Below the pieces are notes generated by a model that saw only the letters and a list, made by a program, of their open reading frames with translations, was not told where the DNA came from and searched no databases. From the NCBI GenBank assembly GCA_013824165.1, contig PNNH01000076.1, forward strand, positions 62,001 through 126,000: a stretch of DNA of 64,000 nt, read 5' to 3'. Within the stretch, counting starts at the first letter, position 1. Every line of letters begins with the position of its first letter. This DNA comes from Methylibium sp. (GTDB lineage Bacteria > Pseudomonadota > Gammaproteobacteria > Burkholderiales > Burkholderiaceae_C). This document shows positions 56,980 to 64,000 of the stretch, piece by piece. The position numbers were made by a program, and so were the translations under genes.

Positions 56980-57030
56980 GCAAACCGCCACGCGGCGTGA
57001 GAAAAAGCGGCCTCACACAGGGAGAACTCC

Positions 57031-57669
57031 ATGCGCACAGTCGCCGTTATCGTCGCCGCAGCAGCCCTCGCGGGCTGTGCAGGTCAATCGCACTACGTCT
57101 TGCCGGATGCCCAGCAGCGGCAACAAGCCTGGTCAAAGGTGGTGGACCGACCTCGCAGCGAGGTCTGGGATGCCGCCATCCCCAATCTGGGCAAGCAGTA
57201 CTTCGTGATCAACAACCTCGACAAGGCGTCCGGGCTGATCAACCTGAGCTACTCGGGCGATCCTGAGCGCTTCGTGGACTGCGGCCGCATCACCTCCACC
57301 GTCACGAACCTGCGCGGTGACCGGGGCTATGACTTTGCCGCCTCCAAGGCGCAGCAGAACTACGAGCTGATGGACTTGCGTTACGGCCTTCAGATCATCA
57401 ACCGGCGCATGTCGCTCGAAGGGCGCACCAACCTGGTCTTCGAAGCCATCGATGCCAACCGCACCAAGGTCACAGCGAACGTGCGCTACGTGCTGACGCG
57501 CAAGATCATGGTCTACAACGGCGCCCGACAACTCATGGGCGGCAAGGACGGCACGATCAGCTTCAACTCGGGCCAGGTGGAGTCCTTCCCTCCCGACGCG
57601 GACAGCGGCGGCCTGACCTGCGTGCCCACGGGCGCGCTTGAGCGCGATCTGCTCAGTGCGGTGAACTGA
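57031..57669 (+). CDS. Predicted lipoprotein carried inside the element
   Basis: Lipoprotein of 212 residues: signal MRTVAVIVAAAALAGC with lipobox LAGC (Cys16). The mature part is a mixed fold with RSEVWDAAIPNLGKQYFVINNLDKASGLINLSY and VRYVLTRKIMVYNG, resembling the outline of envelope lipoproteins of unknown function. It is transcribed against the packaging genes and ends exactly where the MuF-like gene ends (TGATCA at 57667-57672). A separate promoter with a large palindrome and a good ribosome-binding site (GGGAG) support an independent moron-type cargo gene. A role in surface exclusion or host envelope change is possible but unsupported. Confidence 0.8.
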   Translation: MRTVAVIVAAAALAGCAGQSHYVLPDAQQRQQAWSKVVDRPRSEVWDAAIPNLGKQYFVINNLDKASGLINLSYSGDPERFVDCGRITSTVTNLRGDRGYDFAASKAQQNYELMDLRYGLQIINRRMSLEGRTNLVFEAIDANRTKVTANVRYVLTRKIMVYNGARQLMGGKDGTISFNSGQVESFPPDADSGGLTCVPTGALERDLLSAVN

Positions 57670-58779
57670 TCACCCCCGCCGCCCCAGCCTCTCCCTCACA
57701 TCCCTGAGCCGGCTGCGCACCATCCCCGTGGCCAGCAGCCCCTGGTCGAAGTACTCCGCCTTGGTCTGGCCCAGCGCACCGGCGCGGATCTCGGGGCCCA
57801 GGCGCTCGAGCGCCTCCATCGTGGTCTCCCGCCCGGCCTGGTCGGCCTCGCTCACCTCGGCGTCGAACACCGCCACCACGAAGCTGATCGTGTTGGGGTG
57901 CGCGGGCCAGGGGCAGCTCTTGCGGTCGGGGTAGACGCCCTCGCCCAGGCCGTGCACGTTCTGGCGGGCGTAGAGGTCGCAGATATCAGGTCGGGGGTGG
58001 CGGGGGCTCAGCAAGAACCTGAAACCCACAAAGCCCGGCGCCTTCTCCGCGCTGGCCATATAGGCCTCGCCGTGCGCCCGGTTCACCTCGGTGCGCATCA
58101 CCCGCAGCGCGGCCGCCAGGCCGCCGCTGCTGGCATCGCGCAGGTAATCGGCCCCCACCATCAGCCGGGCCGCCTGCGCGGCCTGCTGGGCCTGCTGCGT
58201 GCCCGCTGGCACGGCCTGGCCGCGCAGGATGAACTCTTGCGCCGCCTTGTCCGCGCTCCAGCCCTGCACCACCGCCTGCTCGATGGTGCCCAGCACCGCC
58301 TGGCGCGCGCCAGCGCCCACCCGCCACAGCCGGTCGCTCAGCACCAGGCCATCGGCCGCCCTGAAGTTCTGGACGAAGGCCACCGCCGTGTCCACCTGCT
58401 CCAGCGCCTGGTTCACCGTCAGCACCGAGGGCACCGCCCGCCCCGTGGCGGCCAGGCCGGCCTCGGTCAGCGGCCGCACGCCCAGCTCGGCCGCCTCCAC
58501 CAGCGCCGCGTTGATCAGCTCGGCGCTCGCGCTGGCCAGCGCATCCAGCACCTGTGTCACGTTGGCCAGCAGGCCCTGCAGCTGCTCCAGCTTCACGCGC
58601 GAGCCGCCGGCGGCCGCGGCGGCCTCGATCGCGGCCTGCACCTGGGCCGCGGCCTCGGTGTAAATCCGCGTCAGCTCCGCCACGGCGCGCTCATCCAGCG
58701 CCTGCATGCCATTGCGCGCCGCCTGGCTGGCGCGGCGGATGGCTGCGGCCACCGCACCGTTCATCACCTCGGTGGCCAT
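57670..58779 (-). CDS. Phage MuF-like/SPP1 gp7-like minor head protein
   Basis: Minor head (head-morphogenesis) protein of 369 residues that joins the portal inside procapsids. The ATG at 58779 is part of the TGATG overlapping the portal stop; the open frame extends farther but without support. The N-terminal two-thirds is helical and Ala/Glu-rich. The C-terminal domain has the gp7 pattern RTEVNRAHGEAYMASA ... RHPRPDICDLYARQN ... CPWPAHPNTISFVVAVF, with a Cys/His-containing fold. No scaffold, protease or capsid gene follows; a convergent lipoprotein gene abuts its stop, and small unknown genes lie beyond. Confidence 0.83.
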   Translation of the reverse strand: MATEVMNGAVAAAIRRASQAARNGMQALDERAVAELTRIYTEAAAQVQAAIEAAAAAGGSRVKLEQLQGLLANVTQVLDALASASAELINAALVEAAELGVRPLTEAGLAATGRAVPSVLTVNQALEQVDTAVAFVQNFRAADGLVLSDRLWRVGAGARQAVLGTIEQAVVQGWSADKAAQEFILRGQAVPAGTQQAQQAAQAARLMVGADYLRDASSGGLAAALRVMRTEVNRAHGEAYMASAEKAPGFVGFRFLLSPRHPRPDICDLYARQNVHGLGEGVYPDRKSCPWPAHPNTISFVVAVFDAEVSEADQAGRETTMEALERLGPEIRAGALGQTKAEYFDQGLLATGMVRSRLRDVRERLGRRG

Positions 58780-60200
58780 CAGCCGCGCCCCCTGCCCCCG
58801 TTCGAGCCCGGCACCCCCACCGAGGTGGCGCTCTCCCCCTTGCGGGCGTTGCCTGGCGTGATGCTCACCTTTGCGGGTGCCCCGCCTGGCGCACCCCCCC
58901 CTGCGGTGGGGGTGGGGGGCATCCCACCCGGCAGGGGGTAGGGGTCGGTGCGCTTGCCCCAGGCCTCCACGGCCTTCAGCACCTGGGCGGGGTCGTAGCC
59001 CATCTCGGCCCACACCAGCGGCGGCGGCAGGCCCAGCGCCACCAGCTTCAGGCCCAGATCCGCCACCTGGTTCGGCGTCTCGGTGCGGCGCTCGCTCATG
59101 CGGGCGCTGATCTCGTCCGGCCCGGCCACGATGCCCTTCAACAGCAGGTGGATGCGGAACGCCGCCTCATACTCAAACGCCAGCGTGTCCTGCACGTGGT
59201 CGATCTCGTCGTAGTAGTCGCGCTTCAGGTCCTCCAGGATGTCGCGGCTCAGCCCCTCGGTGTAGCCCATCAGCCCCTTCGGGATGCCGGCGCCGGCGAA
59301 GAAGCTGTCCAGCAGGTACACCACGTCCTCGATGTCAGCCAGCTTCGCGTCGCCCTGCACCGCTGTCACCGAGCCCTTGCGGTTGCTGTAGAAGTCGGTG
59401 CTGATCTCACCCTTCTCGCCCTCAACTTCCTTGCGGTAGGCCTTGACCTCATCCTCCGTCGCCCCCTCCAGCACATGGCTCAGCCGCAGCGGTGCGCGCA
59501 TGCGCCGGCGCAGCACCAGGTCTTCTTCGGTCATCGTCAGCTTGCGCCACACGTCCACCGTGGCATCCAGGAAGGGCCGGCCCATCTCGCCCATGTCGTC
59601 ATAGCTCAGCGGGTCGAAGCGGGCCAGCTGCAGCTGCCATGCCGCGAAACTGGCCTGCACCTGGCCGGTGGTCACATCGCGCTGCTCGTAGGCCCGGGCC
59701 GGGTCGGTGAAGCGCCCCGACGCGTCGGTGATCGGCACGATGGTCTCCGCCGGCATGCGTACCGCCGCCACCACGCGCTGGCTGTCATCCAGCACCAGCT
59801 GCAGCGGCAAGTTTCCCTCACACACCAGGCCGCGCGCATCGCTGCGCAGCTTCTGCACCCGGTTCAGGTGCAGCCGGTGCTCGAAGGCCTGCCACTCCCG
59901 GCGCAGCGTCTCGCTGCTGGCCGTCTCGTTGAACTGCATCACCAGCCCGCCGCGGATCGTGTCGCGGCAGATCCGGCCGTGGATGCGCTTCACGCGGCCG
60001 TCGCGCTGCTCCATGTCCCGCAGCAGCAGGATGCGCTCGCGCACCTCGGTCGACACCGAGAACTGGCGGTAGAAGCGCCGCATCGCCGTGTCTGCCGCCA
60101 CCCGCGCGCCGCGCTCGCCAGACGGCCGCGCATACAGCGGTGCCAGGGCCGTGCGCATCAGTTCGCCGCCAGCAGCGGCCAGAGATTTCAAGTAGCTCAT
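58779..60200 (-). CDS. Phage portal protein
   Basis: Portal subunit of 473 residues; the dodecamer forms the DNA entry channel of the head and docks the terminase. The ATG at 60200 follows AGGAGGTGGCC; a GTG at 60206 lies inside the ribosome-binding site. Recognisable core: VKRIHGRICRDTIRGG, YEQRDVTTGQVQASF, FYSNRKGSVTAVQGDAKLADIEDVVYLLDSFFAGAGIPKGLMG, DILEDLKRDYYDEID and EMGYDPAQVLKA, an outline like T4 gp20-type portals. The last ~70 residues are Pro/Gly-rich (PLPGGMPPTPTAGGGAPGG), from a strongly G/C-skewed DNA run. It starts 13 bp after the terminase gene and overlaps the MuF-like gene by one base. Confidence 0.85.
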   Translation of the reverse strand: MSYLKSLAAAGGELMRTALAPLYARPSGERGARVAADTAMRRFYRQFSVSTEVRERILLLRDMEQRDGRVKRIHGRICRDTIRGGLVMQFNETASSETLRREWQAFEHRLHLNRVQKLRSDARGLVCEGNLPLQLVLDDSQRVVAAVRMPAETIVPITDASGRFTDPARAYEQRDVTTGQVQASFAAWQLQLARFDPLSYDDMGEMGRPFLDATVDVWRKLTMTEEDLVLRRRMRAPLRLSHVLEGATEDEVKAYRKEVEGEKGEISTDFYSNRKGSVTAVQGDAKLADIEDVVYLLDSFFAGAGIPKGLMGYTEGLSRDILEDLKRDYYDEIDHVQDTLAFEYEAAFRIHLLLKGIVAGPDEISARMSERRTETPNQVADLGLKLVALGLPPPLVWAEMGYDPAQVLKAVEAWGKRTDPYPLPGGMPPTPTAGGGAPGGAPAKVSITPGNARKGESATSVGVPGSNGGRGRG

Positions 60201-60212
60201 GGCCACCTCCTG

Positions 60213-61820
60213 TTAACGGGCTAGACCCAGCCCACTGCCGCCCTGGCCCAGCAGCGCCTGCCGGTCCATCTTGCGGTGCTGCACCACAGCCGGCGCATCC
60301 TCCATGCCGCGCGTCAGCAAGGCATAGACGGCGGCACACAGCGCATCGAAGTAGTCGTCGCCCAGCTTCTGGTCCACCATCTGAAAGCTGCTGTAGCTCG
60401 CCTTGGTGGCAATCGCCTTCATGTTCCCCACCTGGCGCACAAAGGCCAGCCAGTCCGGGTCCTCGCCCGTCCAGCCGGTGTCGACGTAAGGCACCGCCGC
60501 GCGGCCGTGGTGGAAGATCTCGCGCACCGCGCTGGCCATCACGTGCTTCGTCATGCCCTCGAAGCGCATCGGCGCAAACGCCCACTGCGCCCAGCTGCTG
60601 GCCGTGCTGTTGCCCTCGTCCACCGTCTCGCGGTTGATGTGCGTGAGGCCCTGGCGGAACAAGTCATCGTTCACCGCGGTCAGCATGCCAACGCCGAAGG
60701 CATCGCCGATCGCGTAGTCCGGCCCGAAGTACTCCCAGGCAGCCACCAGGTCGCGGCGCAGCGTCTGGTCGCTCACGCCTGGCGCCCAGGAGCGCACATA
60801 GGGCACCGTCACCCAGTTGCCCATCTGCTCACACACCACCAGCGTGCTGCGCGAGGCCTCGGGCCGCTCGCCGTGGCCGGTGTGGTCGTAGCCGAAGCTG
60901 ATCAGCCCGCGGCGCTTGTAGCGCGCGCCAGGCAGCGGGCCGGCGCGCTCCAGGCCGGCCTCCAGCCCCAGGCCCAGCGCGCGGCGGATGTGCTCCTCCC
61001 AGATCCAGTTCCGCGCCTGGATGTTCCGGCACAGCATCTGGCGGATGTACTCATCGGCCGGCAGCTGCTGGCGCATGCTCAGCGCCCAGCCCGCGTCGAT
61101 TGCGCCCAGCGCCTGGCCCAGGTGGATGTCCACCGTGGGCAGCACGCGGTACTCCCCGGTGTCGATCAGCGCCTGCAGCACCCCCGCGCCCTTGAAAACG
61201 CCCGTGATGCGGATCGCCGGCTTGAAGCGCGCTGCGCCCTCCTTCACACCCAGCCGACGCGCCGCGCCCAGCATGGGCAGAAAGCGGCTCATCAGCCGCT
61301 CCTGCGGCATGTCGTCCACTTCCTCGAGGTCGCCGATGGTGAGCGAATCGCCGTCGACCTGGCTCATGATCCCGTAAGCCGCGGCGCGGCTGTGGTTGAC
61401 GAACTCGAAGCCCGTGTCCCGCAGCTGCGGCCGGCCCTGCTTGTGGGCGATGTAGGCGCTCAGCATCGGCGCGCGGCGGATCGCCTCCAGCATGTAATCC
61501 AGGTTGTTCTGGCTCTGCTGCATGCGCGGCGCCACGATGCCGCAGTCCTGGTGCGGCATCGTGGCCAGCTGCTCCAGGTTGTACATCTCCTTCACCGCCG
61601 TCTTGCCCGTGCGCCGGCAGCTGAAGTCCACCGTGTTCGGGTGCTGGTCCATCTCCTGCATCTTCAGCAGCTGCATCGGATCCAGCACCACGTTGTGCAC
61701 GTGCTTGTGCCACAGCGCGTGCGGCCGCAGCCCGGTGCGCGGGTCCGGCTGGGCGAAGCGCATGATCTCCTGCTCAGCCACGCTCGCGTGCTGCACGCGC
61801 TGGGCCGCCGTCACCCTCAT
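60213..61820 (-). CDS. Phage terminase large subunit
   Basis: DNA-packaging motor of 535 residues. The ATPase Walker A is SCRRTGKT in TVDFSCRRTGKTAVKEM (about residue 70), an adenine-binding element lies upstream and Walker B with catalytic acid is SLTIGDLEEVDDM. The nuclease half includes ISFGYDHTGHGERPEASRSTLVV with a metal-site Asp, DYAIGDAFGVGMLTAVNDDLF and KLGDDYFDALCAAVYAL, matching the RNase H-like arrangement of T4-type terminases. The start overlaps the upstream gene's stop (ATGA, 61817-61820), so translation is coupled. It looks intact, which argues against simple decay of the packaging block. Confidence 0.9.
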   Translation of the reverse strand: MRVTAAQRVQHASVAEQEIMRFAQPDPRTGLRPHALWHKHVHNVVLDPMQLLKMQEMDQHPNTVDFSCRRTGKTAVKEMYNLEQLATMPHQDCGIVAPRMQQSQNNLDYMLEAIRRAPMLSAYIAHKQGRPQLRDTGFEFVNHSRAAAYGIMSQVDGDSLTIGDLEEVDDMPQERLMSRFLPMLGAARRLGVKEGAARFKPAIRITGVFKGAGVLQALIDTGEYRVLPTVDIHLGQALGAIDAGWALSMRQQLPADEYIRQMLCRNIQARNWIWEEHIRRALGLGLEAGLERAGPLPGARYKRRGLISFGYDHTGHGERPEASRSTLVVCEQMGNWVTVPYVRSWAPGVSDQTLRRDLVAAWEYFGPDYAIGDAFGVGMLTAVNDDLFRQGLTHINRETVDEGNSTASSWAQWAFAPMRFEGMTKHVMASAVREIFHHGRAAVPYVDTGWTGEDPDWLAFVRQVGNMKAIATKASYSSFQMVDQKLGDDYFDALCAAVYALLTRGMEDAPAVVQHRKMDRQALLGQGGSGLGLAR

Positions 61821-62830
61821 GAGCCGCTGCCCCCGGTGGCCTTGGTCTTGATGCCCGTGGCAGCCTCATGGGCCAGCAGCACCGGGTCCTGCGCCGCCGC
61901 AGCGCCGGCGGCCTGCATCAGCGCGGGCAGCTTCTCGAACACGCTGGCCATGCGGTCGCTGAAGGCCTCCATCGCCTCGGCGGCACGCTCCTGGCCCTGC
62001 TCGCCCAGCCGGCCGCGCAGCTCGCTCTGCTCATCGTCCTGCGCTTTGATCGTCATGCCCAGATCGCTCAGGCTCAGGCCCAGGCGCGTCACCAGATCCG
62101 CCACCGGCTTGAAGGCCGGATGCGCGGTGTACTCGTAGACGTAGTGCGTGCGCCCGTCGTCATCCACAAAGCTGATCGGCATGTTCACCATCCGGCCTTC
62201 GTCCTCTGGCAGCGGGCTCACGCGCTGCTCGAACCTCGGCACCTTCAGCACCACGCCGTCGCCCAGGATCGACTGCAGGCACATCTGCAGCGTGCCCACC
62301 AGCGCCGCATGCATGTCGCCGTGGATCTTGGCTAGCGCGCGCGGGTTGCGCTGCTCAAACGCTGCGTGGTGCAGCATGAAGAGCTCGGTCTGCTTCACAC
62401 ACGCCGGCTGCTGGGCGCACCAACGCCGGTTCACATCGCAGCGGCTGCAAAAGGCATAGCTGTCCGGCTTGGCCGGAAAGTACGTGGCCACCCGCGCATT
62501 CAGACCGTGCTTCATGGCGTTGAAGCGCGTGCGCAGCGCCTCTTCAGGCGTGGGATGCCCGGCCAGATTGGCCGCCGCGGCGGCCTGGCCTTCTGGGGTG
62601 CGGGGGCCGGTGCTCATCTGGTGCGCCTTCAGCAGCGCACGCTCCCAGGGCGCCTGCGGCTGGCCGGATGCTTCGCACAGCGGGCAGGTGGCGAAGTAGC
62701 GCCACGGGTGATATGCCGCCTCGGGTGTTTCGTCCGGCTCCACCAGGTCAGGCGCCGCCGACCAGGTGTAGCGGCACACCTGACAGCGGAAGTTCACGTC
62801 CGTCAGCTCTTCAGACCAGTTTTTGCGCAT
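61817..62830 (-). CDS. Zinc-ribbon protein with terminase-small-subunit-like signature
   Basis: Protein of 337 residues whose position just before the large terminase and the motif TGPRTPEGQAAAAANLAGHPTPEEALRTRFNAMKHGLNA suggest a TerS-like role; STGPRTPEGK...KHG motifs mark a family of phage small terminases. Distinctive additions are an N-terminal zinc ribbon (CQVCRYTW ... CPLC, residues about 15-55) and a second cluster (FCSRCDVNRRWCAQQPAC), so DNA or RNA binding is likely. The C-terminal half is helical (EKLPALMQAAGAAAAQDP). It is much longer than ordinary small terminases. Translation is coupled to the large terminase by an ATGA overlap. Confidence 0.72.
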   Translation of the reverse strand: MRKNWSEELTDVNFRCQVCRYTWSAAPDLVEPDETPEAAYHPWRYFATCPLCEASGQPQAPWERALLKAHQMSTGPRTPEGQAAAAANLAGHPTPEEALRTRFNAMKHGLNARVATYFPAKPDSYAFCSRCDVNRRWCAQQPACVKQTELFMLHHAAFEQRNPRALAKIHGDMHAALVGTLQMCLQSILGDGVVLKVPRFEQRVSPLPEDEGRMVNMPISFVDDDGRTHYVYEYTAHPAFKPVADLVTRLGLSLSDLGMTIKAQDDEQSELRGRLGEQGQERAAEAMEAFSDRMASVFEKLPALMQAAGAAAAQDPVLLAHEAATGIKTKATGGSGS

Positions 62831-62873
62831 CGTGCCCGAAGGCTATGGCCCCGTGCGCGACATCGGCAGGGGC

Positions 62874-63107
62874 TCAGGGCGGCCCAGGGGCCAGCAGCAC
62901 CTCCAGGGTGGCCAGCGCCTGGCTCAGTTGGTCTGACACCGGCTGCAGCAAGGCCAGCATCGGCCCGGCCTTCAAGGCATGGTCGTGGCTGCAGCCAGAC
63001 AGCATTTGATGAATGCCCTCCAGTGCGGCGCTTGCCTGGCCCAGCAGCGCGGCGTGTTCCTCGAGCAGTGCGTTTCCTGCGCCTGCTTCTTCAATGTGGT
63101 GTGTCAT
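62874..63107 (-). CDS. Small helical protein, 'HEE' family member 2
   Basis: Unrecognised 77-residue protein (MTHHIEEAGAGNALLEEHAALLGQASAALEGIHQMLSG...SDQLSQALATLEVLL). The layout matches the products at 56365 and 63702: an LEE/HEE start, a short loop with polar residues, and a C-terminal amphipathic helix ending in Leu-rich sequence. Start codon support is weak (no clear ribosome-binding site before the ATG at 63107). It lies 43 bp upstream of the zinc-ribbon gene on the same strand and may be the first gene of the packaging transcript. Confidence 0.6.
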   Translation of the reverse strand: MTHHIEEAGAGNALLEEHAALLGQASAALEGIHQMLSGCSHDHALKAGPMLALLQPVSDQLSQALATLEVLLAPGPP

Positions 63108-63218
63108 GGCACGTTCGTGGTGAGTCGGACCTGGAATAAATCACCGCCGCTCAACCGTTGCCACTCCGGGGTGCGGGGGCCGCTCAGGCCCAAGTCCACA
63201 TGCGTGCGACCAACGCCC

Positions 63219-63416
63219 TCAGGTCGGCCTCGAAGCCGCGGCGGCGGCGTCTTCAGCGCGCGCAGCCCCGGTGCCCGACTGCGGCGCCATCCCGGCGCGC
63301 AGCAGCACCACGATCAGCCCATTCAAGCTCCGTTCCTCCTGCTGCGCACGCAGTTTCAGCGCGCCGTGGAGGTCCGCGGGCAGTCGGGTCATCACCGGCA
63401 CGACATCCTTTTTCAT
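63219..63416 (-). CDS. Ribbon-helix-helix (Arc/Mnt-like) repressor A
   Basis: DNA-binding protein of 65 residues: MKKDVVPVMTRLPADLHGALKLRAQQEERSLNGLIVVLLRAG has the RHH strand (VMTRLP) followed by two helices separated by R-S-L-N, as in Arc, Mnt and CopG-type regulators. The start is taken at 63416; an in-frame ATG at 63452 lies inside an operator and is unlikely. It is divergent from another RHH gene, with two 19-bp palindromes between. Its own promoter (ATGACA, 17 bp, TATAGT on the minus strand) is overlapped by both palindromes, so cross- or auto-repression is expected. Confidence 0.75.
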   Translation of the reverse strand: MKKDVVPVMTRLPADLHGALKLRAQQEERSLNGLIVVLLRAGMAPQSGTGAARAEDAAAAASRPT

Positions 63417-63435
63417 TGTCAGGCCCTGCGTTTCG

Positions 63436-63489
63436 TAGTGACACCGTGTCACTATACAGCCGCGTCAACGTAGTGTCATAGTGACACTA
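63436..63489. promoter_or_regulatory. Two 19-bp operators in a divergent promoter
   Basis: O1 is TAGTGACACCGTGTCACTA (63436-63454) and O2 is TAGTGTCATAGTGACACTA (63471-63489); both are near-perfect palindromes with TAGTG(A/T)CA arms, centres 35 bp apart. The minus-strand promoter has its -35 (63474-63479) inside O2 and its -10 (63451-63456) touching O1. O2 ends on the first base of the plus-strand gene's ATG. Confidence 0.85.
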
Positions 63490-63689
63490 TGAGCGATGAA
63501 CACCGGAGCCAATACCGGCTGCCGGCCGAACTGGCAGAGCAGCTGAAGCAAGCCGCAGAAGCCAGCGGAAGAAGCCTCAACGCCGAGCTGGTGGCCAGGC
63601 TGCAGCAGAGCTTCGCGCCCGAGGATGAAGCCCGGCTGCTGGCGCTGATCGAGGAAGGCTGCCGGCGGGCGCTGGCCGCCAGAGGTTGA
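63489..63689 (+). CDS. Ribbon-helix-helix (Arc-like) repressor B
   Basis: DNA-binding protein of 66 residues: SQYRLPAELAEQLKQAAEASGRSLNAELVARLQQSF is a typical Arc-family strand plus helix-loop-helix (YRLP, GRSLNAELVARL), and the C-terminal half is an extra helix. No ribosome-binding site precedes the ATG, and operator O2 ends on its first base, so the message may be leaderless. It is divergent from RHH protein A, as mnt and arc are in the ImmI region of phage P22. Confidence 0.78.
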   Translation: MSDEHRSQYRLPAELAEQLKQAAEASGRSLNAELVARLQQSFAPEDEARLLALIEEGCRRALAARG

Positions 63690-63701
63690 GGGGGCAACCG
63701 C

Positions 63702-63932
63702 TCATGCCGCAGCCAACAGCCCCAGCGCCTGCTCAAGCTGGTCGGCAGCCGGGTGCAGAAGCACGGCCAACGCCTCGGCTTCGATCACTGTGCCAGGCTC
63801 TGCCGACCTCAGCAGAGCGACCAAGCCACCCACCTGCCTGGAGGAAGTCCAGAGCATGGTGATCAGCTCTTCGTGACTGCTGGCGTGGCTGCTGGCCTCT
63901 GGGTCGGTAGGCGCTGGCTGGGCGTTCTGCAT
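63702..63932 (-). CDS. Small helical protein, 'HEE' family member 3
   Basis: Unrecognised protein of 76 residues from the ATG at 63932 (MQNAQPAPTDPEASSHASS), chosen because CCCAGGACC lies before it; the frame also opens at 63968. The core HEELITMLWTSSRQVGGLVALLRSAEPGT...LHPAADQLEQALGLLAAA follows the pattern of the products at 56365 and 62874. It converges on RHH gene B with 12 bp between the stops. Upstream sequence leaves the window, so its promoter cannot be judged. Confidence 0.62.
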   Translation of the reverse strand: MQNAQPAPTDPEASSHASSHEELITMLWTSSRQVGGLVALLRSAEPGTVIEAEALAVLLHPAADQLEQALGLLAAA

Positions 63933-64000
63933 GGGGTCGGTCCTGGGCTTGGTTGACGAATCAATCATCCGCCACAGAACCCCGAAGTCGATGACGAAAC

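Larger units (their letters stand above)
51575..64000. mobile_element. Integrated phage-like element, left part, at tRNA-Asn
   Basis: From the tRNA to the right edge every gene is of mobile-element or unknown type: two recombinases of different chemistry, an iteron array, packaging genes, small unknown proteins and a divergent repressor pair. No second copy of the tRNA 3' end is found before 64000, so the right boundary is outside the window. Whether this is one element or nested elements is unresolved. Confidence 0.85.

Noticed and set aside
56825-57016. 63-codon minus-strand frame in the hairpin-rich gap.
   Set aside because: No ribosome-binding site, Arg/Pro-rich composition, and it overlaps the palindromic operator of the lipoprotein gene; kept only as possible RNA sequence.
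1-64000. CRISPR array, rRNA operon, complete insertion sequence.
   Set aside because: No regularly spaced repeat-spacer pattern, no rRNA sequence and no transposase gene were seen. The regular AACCCGTGG repeats are spaced too tightly and unevenly for a CRISPR array.

Overview
The window is high-GC DNA from a betaproteobacterium of the order Burkholderiales, most likely the Roseateles/Rubrivivax/Leptothrix neighbourhood. This is judged from gene content and order only: an aceE-aceF pair divergent from a FixL/FixJ-type pair, a polyhydroxybutyrate phasin, and a sulfate-assimilation run containing a DUF934 gene. No 16S rRNA gene is present, so the genus is inference.

Layout. 1-7.5 kb: pyruvate dehydrogenase genes aceF (cut by the window edge) and aceE on the minus strand, divergent from a PAS sensor kinase and its response regulator. 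7.6-16.5 kb: folD, an M3 oligopeptidase, an orphan sensor kinase, a secreted DJ-1/PfpI-like protein, an OmpR/QseC-type pair and an alpha/beta hydrolase. 16.5-27.2 kb, all minus: an M16 peptidase, an OpgC-like acyltransferase followed by a relic of an opgB 3' end, a GntR/YtrA-type regulator with its ABC transporter, a full opgB-like gene, an MFS transporter and rmuC. 27.3-32.5 kb: two convergent EAL proteins with degenerate GGDEF domains. 32.7-40.3 kb: a hydroxyacid dehydrogenase, a sodium:proton antiporter, a nitroreductase, a thioesterase, a deacetylase, the phasin with paired PhaR-like sites, a LON-domain protein, a patatin lipoprotein and one unknown gene. 40.6-49.0 kb, plus: a TauE/SafE-family permease, cysI, DUF934, cysH, cysD, cysN, cobA, then ferredoxin and ferredoxin-NADP reductase. 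Together these could take sulfate to sulfide, with siroheme from the CobA branch and electrons possibly from ferredoxin, since no cysJ is seen. 49.0-51.4 kb: a TPP riboswitch ahead of a TonB-dependent receptor, implying thiamine-regulated uptake.

From 51.5 kb to the right edge lies an integrated mobile element. Two identical tRNA-Asn genes mark its left border, and the last codons of a large serine recombinase are written inside the second tRNA. The element holds that recombinase, a translationally coupled protein with two copies of an unrecognised ~100-residue domain, a tyrosine recombinase, about eight copies of an AACCCGTGG iteron partly at 21-bp spacing, small helical proteins of one apparent family, a lipoprotein gene behind a large palindrome, an intact phage packaging block (TerS-like, TerL, portal, MuF-like) with no capsid or tail genes after it, and a divergent pair of ribbon-helix-helix regulators flanking two 19-bp operators. 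The element runs off the window, so its right end and total content are unknown. It is the least ordinary part of the window.
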